Assembly: GCA_937901745.1 (NCBI GenBank)
Contig: CALGSZ010000156.1
Span: forward strand, 44,791-108,790
Origin: an uncultured Chloroflexota bacterium
GTDB taxonomy: Bacteria; Chloroflexota; Chloroflexia; Thermomicrobiales; UBA6265
DNA length: 64,000 nucleotides
Direction of reading: 5' to 3'
Under the pieces are notes generated by a model. The model did no database searches, had not been told where the DNA came from, and was given only the letters and a program-made list of their open reading frames with translations. Below, one piece after another: positions 24,977 to 34,016 of this stretch; positions within the stretch are counted from its first letter, which is position 1, and each line of letters starts with the position of its first letter. The position numbers and the translations under genes were made by a program.

Positions 24977-26644
24977 TCAGACCTCCATTACCATCGGGAG
25001 GATCATCGGCCGCCGCCGCGTCTCGCGGAAGAGGTATTGAGCGGTCACCTCGCGGAGCTGCCGGCTAAGGTAGCCCCAGTCCTCAGGCTGGTGCCCATTC
25101 ATGTAACCTGACAGCTCTTCGCGAAGATGCGCTTTGGTCGCCTCCAGGAGGTCGGTCGCTTCTCGGGCATGGACGAAGCCTCGTGTCAGAATCTCCGGAC
25201 CGGCCACGATCTGCCCGCTCTGCCGGTCGACACTGACGACGACCATCAGGATGCCTTCCTTGGCAAGCGCCCGCCGGTCCCGAATAACGACCTCACCGAC
25301 CGCGCCGACCGTCACGCCGTCGACGTAGACGTACCCGGCGTCGACGCGGCCGGTGACGGCCACCCGCTCCGGCGTGATCTCGATCACGTCCCCGCACTCA
25401 GCGAAGGTGATGCTGTCCTCCGGCATCCCACGCTCTAGCGCCAGATCGGCGTAGAGCGCCATGTGCCGATGCTCGCCATGGAACGGAACAACCGCGCGAG
25501 GGCTCAGAAACTCGAGCATCTCGCCTAGCTCGTCCCAACTGGCGTGGCCGGAAACGTGGACGAGCGCCCGGGCGCTGTAAATCACCTCGGCGCCTGCCCG
25601 GAAGAGCTGATTGATGATGCGGTAGACCGCTGTTTCGTTGCCCGGGATCGGCGTCGCCGAGATGATCACCGTGTCGCCGGCGCCGATCTGCACTTCCTTA
25701 TGGTCGCCGCTAGCGATCCGCCCGAGCACCGCCATCGGCTCCCCTTGGCTCCCGGTGACGATGTAGGTCAATTGGTCGTCCGGCAAGGCAATGGCCTCGC
25801 GCTGCCCGATCAACACCCCTTCTGGATCCTCCAGGTAGCCGAGATCGAGCGCCACCCGGACATTCTTCTCGAGACTTCGGCCCAGCGTGACGACCTTCCG
25901 CCCGTACATCGCGGAGACATCAATGATCTGCTGGATGCGGGCGATCAACGAGGCGAAGGTCGCGATGAAGATCCGCCCCTCTGCCTTGGCGAACACCTCG
26001 TCGTAGGTCTGCCCGATGACGCTCTCCGACGGCGTGCGGCCCGGCGACTCAATGTGAACACAGTCAGAAATGAGTAGCCGTACGCCGCGCTCCCGAAACC
26101 GAGCGAGTGCCCCGAAGTCGGTCCGCCGCCCATCAATCGGCGTCGGATCGAGCTTGAAGTCGCCGGTGTGGACGATCAACCCGGCCGGCGTCGTGATGCC
26201 GAACCCGACGGCATCAGGGATGCTGTGGCAGACGCGGAACGGCTCCAGCCGAAATACGCCCGCCTCCAGCACCGGCCGGGTATCCGGATCGAACTCGATC
26301 AACTCGCTGCGCGGCAGGAGACCCGCCTCCTCGAGCTTGACCGAGACCAACCCGAGCGTCAGCTTCGTGCCGTAGATCGGGGCGGGAATCTCTGGGAGGA
26401 GATACGGCAGCGCGCCGATGTGATCCTCGTGGCCGTGTGTCAAGAAGATGCCGCGGACCTTGTCAGCACGCTCGCGCAGGTAGCTGATATCCGGCAGGAT
26501 GAGATCGATGCCGGGCTGCTCCTCTTCCGGGAAGCCGACACCGCAGTCGATGACGATGATGTCTTCGTTGTATTCCAGCAGAAAGAGGTTGCGTCCGACC
26601 TCGGCCAGTCCGCCGAGGAAGATCAGGCGAACGGGAACCGCCAT
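24977..26644 (-). CDS. rnj: Ribonuclease J
   Basis: Metallo-beta-lactamase/beta-CASP ribonuclease with 5'-3' exonuclease and endonuclease activity in mRNA decay and rRNA maturation. Metal ligands are in THGHEDHIGA (His70, His72, Asp74, His75) and HTGDFKLD. The beta-CASP part includes VTGSQGEPMAVL, HVSGHASWDEL and VVPFHGEHRHM, and the C-terminal domain is complete (REVTAQYLFRETRRRP). About 555 residues from ATG 26644 (MAVPVRLIFLGG); a longer frame adds 14 residues unlike the family. The segment normally reading DSTNAExPG is DCVHIESPG here. It converges on dnaE2. Confidence 0.93.
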   Translation of the reverse strand: MAVPVRLIFLGGLAEVGRNLFLLEYNEDIIVIDCGVGFPEEEQPGIDLILPDISYLRERADKVRGIFLTHGHEDHIGALPYLLPEIPAPIYGTKLTLGLVSVKLEEAGLLPRSELIEFDPDTRPVLEAGVFRLEPFRVCHSIPDAVGFGITTPAGLIVHTGDFKLDPTPIDGRRTDFGALARFRERGVRLLISDCVHIESPGRTPSESVIGQTYDEVFAKAEGRIFIATFASLIARIQQIIDVSAMYGRKVVTLGRSLEKNVRVALDLGYLEDPEGVLIGQREAIALPDDQLTYIVTGSQGEPMAVLGRIASGDHKEVQIGAGDTVIISATPIPGNETAVYRIINQLFRAGAEVIYSARALVHVSGHASWDELGEMLEFLSPRAVVPFHGEHRHMALYADLALERGMPEDSITFAECGDVIEITPERVAVTGRVDAGYVYVDGVTVGAVGEVVIRDRRALAKEGILMVVVSVDRQSGQIVAGPEILTRGFVHAREATDLLEATKAHLREELSGYMNGHQPEDWGYLSRQLREVTAQYLFRETRRRPMILPMVMEV

Positions 26645-26773
26645 GATCCGCTCGCTGCTAGCTGCTTGCCACGAGTCGGAATCCACGCGCGGGGGACTCT
26701 ACCCGCGCGGCTATGCGCCAAACAGCCTCGCGTCCCAATCCTCGCGTCACAAGACACTCCTTGCATATGCGGA

Positions 26774-26803
26774 GAGCCGCTCGCGGCGATGGGCGAGCGG
26801 CTC
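26774..26803. terminator. Strong hairpin just after the uracil-DNA glycosylase stop
   Basis: Perfect 10-bp arms GAGCCGCTCG / CGAGCGGCTC around a ten-base loop, beginning one base past the glycosylase stop on the minus strand. No T tract follows. It probably ends or trims the glycosylase mRNA before the RNase J gene; a Rho-type or hairpin-only mechanism would be needed. Confidence 0.5.
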
Positions 26804-26804
26804 A

Positions 26805-27452
26805 CTAGAACAAGCTCATCTGCTGGGCCGGCTGATCCTCAGGCTCATCCTCTTCGGCTTTACGTGCTCGCTCCCGTTCGGCTTCCGCGAGAATCTTCGG
26901 GAGCTTTGCAAAGTCCTCCTCGATCGCCGACCGTAGCGATGACTGGTGAAGCGCTGCCGCCGGGTGGTACATCGGCACGACCAACCGGCCATTGACGCGC
27001 TTCGGCTGCCCGTGGATGCGAGAGATACGCTCTCCCGGAAACCACTTCGCCATGGAAAACCGGCCGAGCGTGACGATCACTTCAGGATCAATGGCCGCGA
27101 TCTGCCGGTCAAGATACCCTGCGCAAGCAGTGATCTCGTCCGGGAGTGGATCTCGGTTGCCCGGCGGCCGGCACTTGACGATATTGGTGATGAAGACGTC
27201 CTCACGTTTTAGGCCAGCCTTCGCCAGCAACTCGTTCAAGAATTGGCCCGCGGCCCCGACGAACGGTCGGCCCTGCTGGTCCTCATGCCAGCCAGGACCT
27301 TCACCGATGAACATGATCCGCGTGCGGGGATTACCTTCACCTGGAACAGCATGCGTTCGTGTCCGCGACAGGTCGCATTTCGGACAAACCCGAACTTCGC
27401 TTGCGACTTGCTCGAGAATCGCCTCCGCACTTGCGTCGTCTGTCTCAGCCAC
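26805..27452 (-). CDS. udg: Uracil-DNA glycosylase, family 4 (Fe-S)
   Basis: Removes uracil arising from cytosine deamination. Family 4 signature GEGPGWHEDQQGRPFVGAAG is complete, the second motif is MYHPAAALHQ, and four Cys (23, 26, 94, 110) are spaced for a [4Fe-4S] cluster. The last five residues are QMSLF, resembling the QLxLF sliding-clamp-binding consensus. 215 residues; the GTG start at 27452 has GGAG seven bases upstream. It has its own promoter and lies between the exonuclease/GIY-YIG gene and RNase J on the same strand. Confidence 0.94.
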   Translation of the reverse strand: MAETDDASAEAILEQVASEVRVCPKCDLSRTRTHAVPGEGNPRTRIMFIGEGPGWHEDQQGRPFVGAAGQFLNELLAKAGLKREDVFITNIVKCRPPGNRDPLPDEITACAGYLDRQIAAIDPEVIVTLGRFSMAKWFPGERISRIHGQPKRVNGRLVVPMYHPAAALHQSSLRSAIEEDFAKLPKILAEAERERARKAEEDEPEDQPAQQMSLF

Positions 27453-27493
27453 GCTTCGCTCCGTGAGCCATCATCTTACCGACCCCTGAGCCC

Positions 27494-27523
27494 AGTATAA
27501 CGGAGCCCCGAAACGCCGCCCAA
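27494..27523 (-). promoter_or_regulatory. Candidate promoter of the uracil-DNA glycosylase gene
   Basis: On the minus strand TTGGGC (27523-27518) and TATACT (27499-27494) are 18 bases apart. The -10 box is five of six to consensus; the -35 box is weak. The predicted start is about 35 bases before the GTG at 27452. Confidence 0.45.
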
Positions 27524-27540
27524 GGCGAACGATGGGCCGT

Positions 27541-29691
27541 TCATTGGTCGCCGAGGAGGTCTTCCTCCCCCACTCGTGGCGGCCAGGGCCCGGATATGGG
27601 CGCACCATTCGCATCGATTGCTGCCGCGACGAGGGACGCAACTCGATCATCGGTGGCCGATTCCGCGCCCGCCGCGCCAGGTTCGGGCGACGACTCATCA
27701 ATGTCCTGAACGTCCCCGTTCAGCTCATCGTCCGTCAGTGCCAGTGCGCGCGAGGCGAGCACGCTCCAATCTGGATGGTCCCAATCGAACGGGAGGATCG
27801 CCGGGTGGCCCCAGTTCCGGAAGAGCCAGCGATTGAGAATGTTCGTCTCGTCTATGCTGGCGTGGTCGAGCGCGGGCAAGCCTGCTTGTAGGTAGCGTTC
27901 CCAGGAGCGGGCCAGCCGATCGGCCAGGTCGGCCGGTGAGGTACGGCGATCCACTCGCAGCTGCGCCCACTGCCGCCCGCGCACCACCATCATGACTTCG
28001 ATGGAACCTGCCGCGGCAGACGGCAGGACAAGAAGCAGGGTGTGACGCGCATCCCACGCTCGCCATTGCCGCTGCGCCGAGATCACCGTCTCGACCGCGC
28101 GCAAGTCGTTCCTGAGCTTCCGTGCTCGCTCGAAATCGAGTCGCTGCGCCGCCTGCTCCAGATCTTGCCAGATTCGCTCGACGAGGACAGTCTCCTCCCC
28201 GTCCAGGACGCGGATCACCTGCCGCACCATCGCCAGGTAGGCATCGCGGTCGGCCCGGCCGACGCACGGCCCCGGGCACCGGCCGAGGTCGAGTCGAAGG
28301 CAGGGAGAGCCGTAGCTCTTCGCGTTGCGGAACGATCGCGGGCAGGTTCGAAGCGGGAAGTACTCGTTGACCATTTCGACGGCGGCACGCGCGGCGGAGG
28401 TGTGCCGAAACGGGCCGAAGTAGCGCGCTCCGTCGTCCTTCCGCGCCTTGGCCAGGGTCAAGCGCGGCCACGGCGCGGCGACGTCCAGCCGGATGTACGG
28501 GTACTGCTCGTAGGAGCGCATGACGGTGTTGTAGCGCGGCTGATACCGCTTGATGAGCTGCGATTCGAGCAGCAGCGCCTCCAGCTCGGAGCCGGTCACT
28601 TCGACGTCGATCCGAGCGACCGACTCGACGAGGCCATCGAGTTTTCTCGTGTAGCCGAGCGGCTGGGAGTAATAGGAGCCGACGCGCTCGCGCAGGTTCT
28701 TCGCCTTCCCCACGTAGAGGATGCGGCCGGAGGCATCGCGCATCAGGTACACCCCCGGCCGCCTCGGAATGTCGGCCAGAAGTGAGCGATCGAGCATCGC
28801 CCGCGCACGGCCAACTCCATCCTTCGGACGGGAGACGCTGCCCGACCCAAGAGCTTTGAGCCGGTCGAGCGTGGTATGGCCGGTCTTGACCGCCTGATCG
28901 GCAAGTCTGAGCGCCGCCTCGCCCGCGAGAACGGCGTCGACAGCAGCGCGGTGGATCTTACGCGGCGCGAGGCCGACCGCCTTCGCCACGCGGTCGAGCG
29001 ACGGCCGCCGGACCGACGGCAGGAGCCGCATGGCGAGGGCCATGACGTCGAGCCGTTCATTGATCAGGGCGGGGCGGCCGCACCTTGCCAGCTCCGCGTT
29101 GAGGAAGGAGATGTCGAAGGCAACGTTGTGGCCGACGATGAGCGAGTTGCCCAAGAAGCGCTCGAGCTTTCCAGCGATATCCGGGAAACGCGGCGCCGCG
29201 GCAACCATCTCATCCGTGATGCCGGTCAGCGTCGTAATATACGAGGGTATTCGCCGTTCCGGGAACACGAGGGTCTCGAAGCGTTCGACCTCGACTCCGT
29301 CTCGAAACCGGACTGCGGCGATTTCGATGATCCGCTGGCGCAGCGGCTTGAGCCCCGTCGTTTCGACGTCAACCGCGACGAACTCGGATAGGAGGCGCCC
29401 AGATTCCCCGCTAGCGACCTCCGCGACCGGCAGCGCCCAGTAGCCATCGGCCCGCAAGACGAGCGTGCCATCCGCTTCAAGGATTTGGCGCAGGAGCGGC
29501 TCCCAGAGAGACGTGGCGGTGCTGCTCCCGAAGACATAGGCAATGAGGCGATCGGGCGTCACCGCGCCGCCTTCGGATCGAACGAATTCGATTGCCCGGC
29601 GGACGAGGAAGCTGTACCCCTGCTCGGATCCCTCGGCGGGCGACGGGGTCCTTCCGTCGCTTTCGAAGTCGGCATCGGCGCGGGAGAGCAT
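27541..29691 (-). CDS. DnaQ-type 3'-5' exonuclease fused to GIY-YIG endonuclease (UvrC-like)
   Basis: A two-nuclease fusion of about 716 residues. Residues about 100-265 are a DEDDh exonuclease: FVAVDVETTGL (Asp108, Glu110), IVGHNVAFD (Asp193) and HRAAVDAVLAG (His247, Asp252). Residues about 308-395 are a GIY-YIG nuclease (GVYLM, YVGKAKNLRERV) like UvrC/Cho, followed by a UvrC-type Cys cluster (CPRSFRNA, CLRLDLGRCPGPC) and a UVR-like helix pair (DLEQAAQRLDFERARKLRNDLRAVE). The RNase H-like catalytic half of full UvrC is not recognisable. ATG 29691 has AGGAG nine bases upstream. Similar fusions occur in Actinobacteria (Rv2191-like). Likely a DNA repair nuclease; its substrate is unproven. Confidence 0.88.
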   Translation of the reverse strand: MLSRADADFESDGRTPSPAEGSEQGYSFLVRRAIEFVRSEGGAVTPDRLIAYVFGSSTATSLWEPLLRQILEADGTLVLRADGYWALPVAEVASGESGRLLSEFVAVDVETTGLKPLRQRIIEIAAVRFRDGVEVERFETLVFPERRIPSYITTLTGITDEMVAAAPRFPDIAGKLERFLGNSLIVGHNVAFDISFLNAELARCGRPALINERLDVMALAMRLLPSVRRPSLDRVAKAVGLAPRKIHRAAVDAVLAGEAALRLADQAVKTGHTTLDRLKALGSGSVSRPKDGVGRARAMLDRSLLADIPRRPGVYLMRDASGRILYVGKAKNLRERVGSYYSQPLGYTRKLDGLVESVARIDVEVTGSELEALLLESQLIKRYQPRYNTVMRSYEQYPYIRLDVAAPWPRLTLAKARKDDGARYFGPFRHTSAARAAVEMVNEYFPLRTCPRSFRNAKSYGSPCLRLDLGRCPGPCVGRADRDAYLAMVRQVIRVLDGEETVLVERIWQDLEQAAQRLDFERARKLRNDLRAVETVISAQRQWRAWDARHTLLLVLPSAAAGSIEVMMVVRGRQWAQLRVDRRTSPADLADRLARSWERYLQAGLPALDHASIDETNILNRWLFRNWGHPAILPFDWDHPDWSVLASRALALTDDELNGDVQDIDESSPEPGAAGAESATDDRVASLVAAAIDANGAPISGPWPPRVGEEDLLGDQ

Positions 29692-29739
29692 AGCCGGGCA
29701 CTCCTGATCGGGGCGTCCGCCGGGAGCGGAAAAGCCCTG

Positions 29740-29748
29740 TGTTAGAAT
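29740..29748 (+). promoter_or_regulatory. Extended -10 promoter element for ligA
   Basis: TGT-TAGAAT (29740-29748) is an extended -10 box with no clear -35 hexamer. The predicted start leaves a leader of about 60 bases to the ligA ATG at 29814. Confidence 0.45.
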
Positions 29749-29813
29749 CTCTGTTCGAAGCGTACGTTCACTTCGTCCTCTCATGCAAGGGCGAGCGAAG
29801 CGGAGAAGGCGGC

Positions 29814-31844
29814 ATGGCTGAGACCGAAATTCAACGGCGCGTCGATGAGCTGAGACGCAACATCGAGCGATGGAACTACGAATACTACGTGCTCGATCAG
29901 CCCACCGTCTCTGACGCTGAATACGATGAAGCCATGCGCGAGCTTCGGGAGCTCGAAGCCGCCTATCCCGAACTCGTCACGCCAGATTCCCCCACGCAGC
30001 GAGTTGGCGCCGCCCCGTCCACTGCTTTCGCAAAGGTCCAGCATCCGGTCCCGATGCTCTCGCTGAGCAATGTCTATTCTGAGGACGAGCTGCGGGCTTG
30101 GGCGCAGCGAGCGGCGAAGCTCGCCGGAGATCGACCGCTGACGTTCGTCACCGAGCCGAAGTTTGACGGACTCGCCATCGCCCTCACGTATGTCAAGGGC
30201 GTCTTCGATCACGGCGCAACGCGCGGTGATGGACTCGTCGGGGAGGATGTGACCCCGAACCTGAGGACGATCAAGACGCTGCCGCTGCGCCTGCATCCAG
30301 CCCAGGGACGGGACCTTCCGGAGGTCATCGAAGTCCGCGGCGAGGTCTACATGCGCAAGGCCGACTTCGAGGCGCTCAACCAGCGGATCCTCGCCGACGG
30401 CGGCGAGCCCTTCATGAATCCACGCAACGCCGCCGCCGGATCGCTGCGGCAGCTCGACGCGCGCATTACCGCGTCGCGACCATTGCGGTTCGTCGCTTAC
30501 GGGATTGGCTACATTCAGAACGGGTTCACGATTCGATCCCACTGGGAAAGCCTTGAGCTGCTCCGCGAGCTTGGCTTCCCTACGCCGACGGACGCGCAGC
30601 GAGCCTCGACCGTCGACGAAGTCTGGGAGCAGTGCCAAGCGTGGCAAGAGCGGCGCGACCAGCTCGAATTCGAGATCGACGGCGTCGTCATCAAGGTCGA
30701 CGATCTCCGCACGCAGGAAGAGCTCGGCTTCGTCGGGCGTGAGCCACGCTGGGCGACAGCGTACAAATTCCCGGCGATCCAGAAGACGACCGTCGTTGAG
30801 GACATCGTGATCAACGTCGGCCGCACGGGCACGCTCAATCCGTTGGCAATCCTCCAGCCGGTCAACATCGGCGGCGTCATCGTCAAGCGCGCGTCGCTGT
30901 TCAATGAGGATGAGATCAATCGCAAGGACATCCGAATTGGCGATACGGTCGTCGTGCAGCGCGCCGGCGATGTGATCCCGTACGTCGTCAAGGTGATCAA
31001 GGAGCAGCGTACCGGGCACGAGCGGCCTTTCGTGATGCCGGAACACTGCCCCGTCTGCGGCGCTCCGACGCACCGCGACCCCGGCACCGCGATGCGCTAC
31101 TGCACCAACGTCGCCTGCCCCGCGCAGCTGAAGCGCCACCTCGAGCACTTCGTCTCCCGTACCGCGATGGATATCGACGGGATGGGCGTGAAGATCATCG
31201 ACCGGTTCGTCGAGCTCGGCTGGCTGCACGACATCGCCGACATCTACAGCCTCGACTACGACGCGATCGCCAAGCTGGAGGGATTCGGAGAAAAGAGCGC
31301 TGAGAAGCTGAAGGCTTCGATCGAGGCAAGCAAGAACCGGCCGCTGGCGCGCGTGATCCATGGTCTCGGCATCCGGCACGTTGGAGAGCGGACAGCGGCG
31401 CTGCTCGCGCAACGGTTTGGCTCGATCGATCGCTTGATGAACGCCACGCTTGAAGAGATCAGCTCGGTCGAAGGCATTGGTTCTGTTGTTGCGCAAAGTG
31501 TCTATGACTTCTTCCAAGAACCGCGAAACCGGGCTATCATCGAGAAGCTGCGCAAAGCGGGCGTCCGCCTGGCAGATGAGGCGCGTTCGGCGGTCAACGG
31601 TCAGTTGCCCCTCGCCGGCAAGACGTTCGTGCTGACCGGGCGCTTGTCGAGCATGACGCGCCAGGAGGCGGAGGAGCGACTCCGCCAAATGGGCGCGAAC
31701 GTCTCTGACTCGGTCTCGAAGAAGACGGCGTATGTCGTCATCGGCGAGGATCCGGGGAGCAAGGCCGAGCGCGCGCGGAAGCTCAACGTGCCGACAATTG
31801 GGGAGCAGGAGCTTCTCGAGCTGCTCGGCGCCAAGAGCGGCTAA
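29814..31844 (+). CDS. ligA: NAD-dependent DNA ligase
   Basis: Seals nicks in replication and repair. The 676-residue protein has all standard domains: the Ia domain YYVLDQPTVSDAEYDEAMREL, the adenylation site EPKFDGLAIAL with active-site Lys near 116, an OB fold, a four-Cys zinc finger from about 412 (CPVCGAP ... CTNVACPAQ), helix-hairpin-helix repeats (LEGFGEKSAEKL; GLGIRHVGERTAALL; VEGIGSVVAQSV) and a C-terminal BRCT domain from about 598 (LAGKTFVLTGRL). ATG 29814 follows GGAGAAGG; an upstream in-frame codon is not supported. Confidence 0.97.
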   Translation: MAETEIQRRVDELRRNIERWNYEYYVLDQPTVSDAEYDEAMRELRELEAAYPELVTPDSPTQRVGAAPSTAFAKVQHPVPMLSLSNVYSEDELRAWAQRAAKLAGDRPLTFVTEPKFDGLAIALTYVKGVFDHGATRGDGLVGEDVTPNLRTIKTLPLRLHPAQGRDLPEVIEVRGEVYMRKADFEALNQRILADGGEPFMNPRNAAAGSLRQLDARITASRPLRFVAYGIGYIQNGFTIRSHWESLELLRELGFPTPTDAQRASTVDEVWEQCQAWQERRDQLEFEIDGVVIKVDDLRTQEELGFVGREPRWATAYKFPAIQKTTVVEDIVINVGRTGTLNPLAILQPVNIGGVIVKRASLFNEDEINRKDIRIGDTVVVQRAGDVIPYVVKVIKEQRTGHERPFVMPEHCPVCGAPTHRDPGTAMRYCTNVACPAQLKRHLEHFVSRTAMDIDGMGVKIIDRFVELGWLHDIADIYSLDYDAIAKLEGFGEKSAEKLKASIEASKNRPLARVIHGLGIRHVGERTAALLAQRFGSIDRLMNATLEEISSVEGIGSVVAQSVYDFFQEPRNRAIIEKLRKAGVRLADEARSAVNGQLPLAGKTFVLTGRLSSMTRQEAEERLRQMGANVSDSVSKKTAYVVIGEDPGSKAERARKLNVPTIGEQELLELLGAKSG

Positions 31845-31849
31845 CCGCG

Positions 31850-31867
31850 AGCGGCGTACGCGCCGCT
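31850..31867 (+). terminator. Hairpin after ligA
   Basis: Perfect 7-bp arms AGCGGCG / CGCCGCT with a four-base loop, starting five bases past the ligA stop and followed by GGTTTC. Only a weak T run, so a modest terminator at best. Confidence 0.4.
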
Positions 31868-31966
31868 GGTTTCAATGCCCGGCGCCGGGAGCGCATCAGG
31901 CGCCGAGGAGCGGACCTCGTTGTGGCTTGCAGCGTTTGACGGATTACTCTTGGCTGCGGAGGCGGA

Positions 31967-32197
31967 ATGATGAGCGGCTATTCAATGCCCACGCGGGAGG
32001 ATGACCCAGTCCACACAGTTCGCACGATTGCCCGCTTGGCGCAAATGCTCATCGAGCTGAGAGACGAGTACGTCTCCCGTCCCCGGCCGGAAATCCTTCA
32101 ACAGATCGAGCAACGACTCGATGATCTCCTCGCTCTCCGCGAGGAGCTTCGACAGCGCGTAGCTGGACAAGCCCGCGACCACGAGGAAGCGCGTTAG
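31967..32197 (+). CDS. Small coiled-coil protein, unknown function
   Basis: A 76-residue acidic/basic protein that is mostly one or two amphipathic helices (TVRTIARLAQMLIELRDEY, then ILQQIEQRLDDLLALREELRQRV). GGAGG at 31958-31962 lies four bases from the first ATG and seven from the second (31970), so the second may be the start. I do not recognise a family. It sits alone between ligA and the converging pyrE. The ribosome site and the heptad-like Leu/Ile spacing support a real gene. Confidence 0.6.
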   Translation: MMSGYSMPTREDDPVHTVRTIARLAQMLIELRDEYVSRPRPEILQQIEQRLDDLLALREELRQRVAGQARDHEEAR

Positions 32198-32242
32198 GGA
32201 CTCCCCTTGCCAATAAATGCTCCCTCTTGGAGTGTGATGTCT

Positions 32243-32851
32243 TTAGACGACGTTGGTCGTTCCCGGTTTCTGGAGCGGAATTCCCTGAGCGCAGAGCGGG
32301 CAGTCGGCCGCGTCCCAGGACTCGATGTCCACCGTCGCCAGCGGGACCAGCGGAACATCGCCAAACGTGACGCGGCCACCGCTGCGATCCACCAGCACCG
32401 TCACCGCCACGACCGTCACCGGCTCTCGCTCCAACGCCGCCAGCGTCTCCCGCACCGAGCCGCCGGTCGTCAGGATGTCGTCTACGACCAGTACGCGCTG
32501 TCCTGGCTGGAATCGCGTCCCACGGCGAAACTCTCGGCCGGACGCCCCATCGGAGGTCCGCTCCGCGTAGGCCGCCGAAACGCCGAGTTGACGCGCGACC
32601 TCGAACGCCAGGATGACCCCGCCCGTCGTCGGGCCAACGACGACATCAATGCCGGCGTCCCGGTAGCGATTCGCGATGTGGCGACAAACAGCCTCCGTTT
32701 CTCGCGGCTGGCGAAGCAGGTCAAACTTTTCGATGTACCGATCGCTGTGCCGGCCCGACGCCAGGAGGAAATGCCCCTCCTTCAGCGCCCCGATCTGGCG
32801 AAGGCGATCCAGGACGTCCTGCTCGCTTGCCGAAGGATGTGCCCGCTCCAT
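32243..32851 (-). CDS. pyrE: Orotate phosphoribosyltransferase
   Basis: Joins orotate to PRPP to form OMP in pyrimidine synthesis. The PRPP-binding motif RVLVVDDILTTGGSV is intact, and the N-terminal GHFLLASGRHSDRYIEKF matches the family. 202 residues; ATG 32851 follows GGGGAG. The last 30 residues contain a CPLC pair (DCPLCAQG), uncommon in short PyrE but known in some long forms; it may be structural. It lies last in the run pyrC-carA-carB-antiporter-pyrE. Confidence 0.95.
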   Translation of the reverse strand: MERAHPSASEQDVLDRLRQIGALKEGHFLLASGRHSDRYIEKFDLLRQPRETEAVCRHIANRYRDAGIDVVVGPTTGGVILAFEVARQLGVSAAYAERTSDGASGREFRRGTRFQPGQRVLVVDDILTTGGSVRETLAALEREPVTVVAVTVLVDRSGGRVTFGDVPLVPLATVDIESWDAADCPLCAQGIPLQKPGTTNVV

Positions 32852-32916
32852 GTAGCTCCCCTTGTCCTTCCCAAACGCTCGGCGACGGAGTTTGCCGCCG
32901 CCGATTTGCCGTGTCC

Positions 32917-33966
32917 CTACGGCACGTAATAGAACGCGACGCCCAGCATGATGTAGACGGCCAAGAGCTCAGCCCCCTCAAGCCAATGTGATTCGCCGTC
33001 AAACGAGATCAGCACCGCGATCAGCGTGGCAGCGACCAATGCCATCAGCTCATAGCCGTTGAAGATCAGTGTCATTGGCTGGCCGAGCACCACACCGGCA
33101 AAGACGAGCACCGGCGTTACGAAGAGCGCGACCTGCAGGGCGGACCCCACCGCGATACCGAGACTCAAATCCATCTTGTTTGCATGGGCTACTTGCACGG
33201 CGACCAGGTGCTCCGCGATGTTGCCGACAAGTGGAATGAGCATGACGCCGATGAACAGCTCGGAAAGCCCCCAATCCTCCGCCGTCGGCCGAATCGAGCC
33301 CACCAGCACCTCGCTCATGACGACGATCGCAACGGTCGCAATGGCAAGCGCGGCAATCGCCCGGCCCAGTTTCGCCCTCGAGGGACGATCTACTGTCTGT
33401 GCCTCGACTGTTGCTCCCTGTCGCAGTGAGTAGAGCAAGAACAGGGCGTAGATCACGATCATGACGATCGCGACGCCGTCGCTCAAATCCTCGATCGCTG
33501 ATTCGGGAAGTGGCCGCGTCCGCTCACTGATGGAGAAGATGGCCGGAATGAGCAGCGCCAGCACCGCGAGCGCCATCAAGGTCACGTTGGCGCTAGCCAA
33601 GCGGGGATCGAACCGCTGCGTTCCGTTTTTCAGGCCACCGATGAGAATCGAGAGCCCCAGGACAGCCAGAATATTCCCGACGATCGAGCCGGCGATGCTC
33701 GCCTTGACGACGTCCACCAATCCCTCGCGAAGCGCGATGATGGTGATAATCAACTCGGCTGCATTGCCGAGCGTCGCGTTGAGAAGCGCGCCAATCTGTG
33801 GCCCAGTGGCAGCGGCGACTTCTTCCGTCGCACGGCCCAGAATCGCGGCGAGCGGAATCATCGCCAGCGCCGAGGTGATGAAGACGGCGCTGTGCCCGCC
33901 GTAACCACCCCACTCAAGAATCAAAGCGACCGGAACGAGCACCAGCAGCGCATAGAGAAACCGCAT
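32917..33966 (-). CDS. cax: Ca2+/H+ antiporter (CaCA/Cax family)
   Basis: Inner-membrane exchanger of 349 residues with about eleven hydrophobic segments. The two alpha-repeat signatures are clear: GALLNATLGNAAELIITI with GSIVGNILAVLGLS in the first half, and LVGNIAEHLVAVQVAHANKMDLSLGIAVGSALQVALFV in the second, both carrying the key Glu residues (NAAE and NIAE). It lies 50 bases after carB and 65 before pyrE on the same strand, so it is probably read with the pyrimidine genes, which is not a usual partner. Transport of calcium is inferred from family. Confidence 0.92.
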   Translation of the reverse strand: MRFLYALLVLVPVALILEWGGYGGHSAVFITSALAMIPLAAILGRATEEVAAATGPQIGALLNATLGNAAELIITIIALREGLVDVVKASIAGSIVGNILAVLGLSILIGGLKNGTQRFDPRLASANVTLMALAVLALLIPAIFSISERTRPLPESAIEDLSDGVAIVMIVIYALFLLYSLRQGATVEAQTVDRPSRAKLGRAIAALAIATVAIVVMSEVLVGSIRPTAEDWGLSELFIGVMLIPLVGNIAEHLVAVQVAHANKMDLSLGIAVGSALQVALFVTPVLVFAGVVLGQPMTLIFNGYELMALVAATLIAVLISFDGESHWLEGAELLAVYIMLGVAFYYVP

Positions 33967-34016
33967 ACTCCCCGATCCCTCGTCGCCGCGGGTGCCCGTC
34001 CCGCACGCTCAGATCG

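Noticed and set aside
29781..31688. 635-codon minus-strand frame opposite ligA
   Set aside because: Mirror of the NAD ligase gene; no domain is recognisable.
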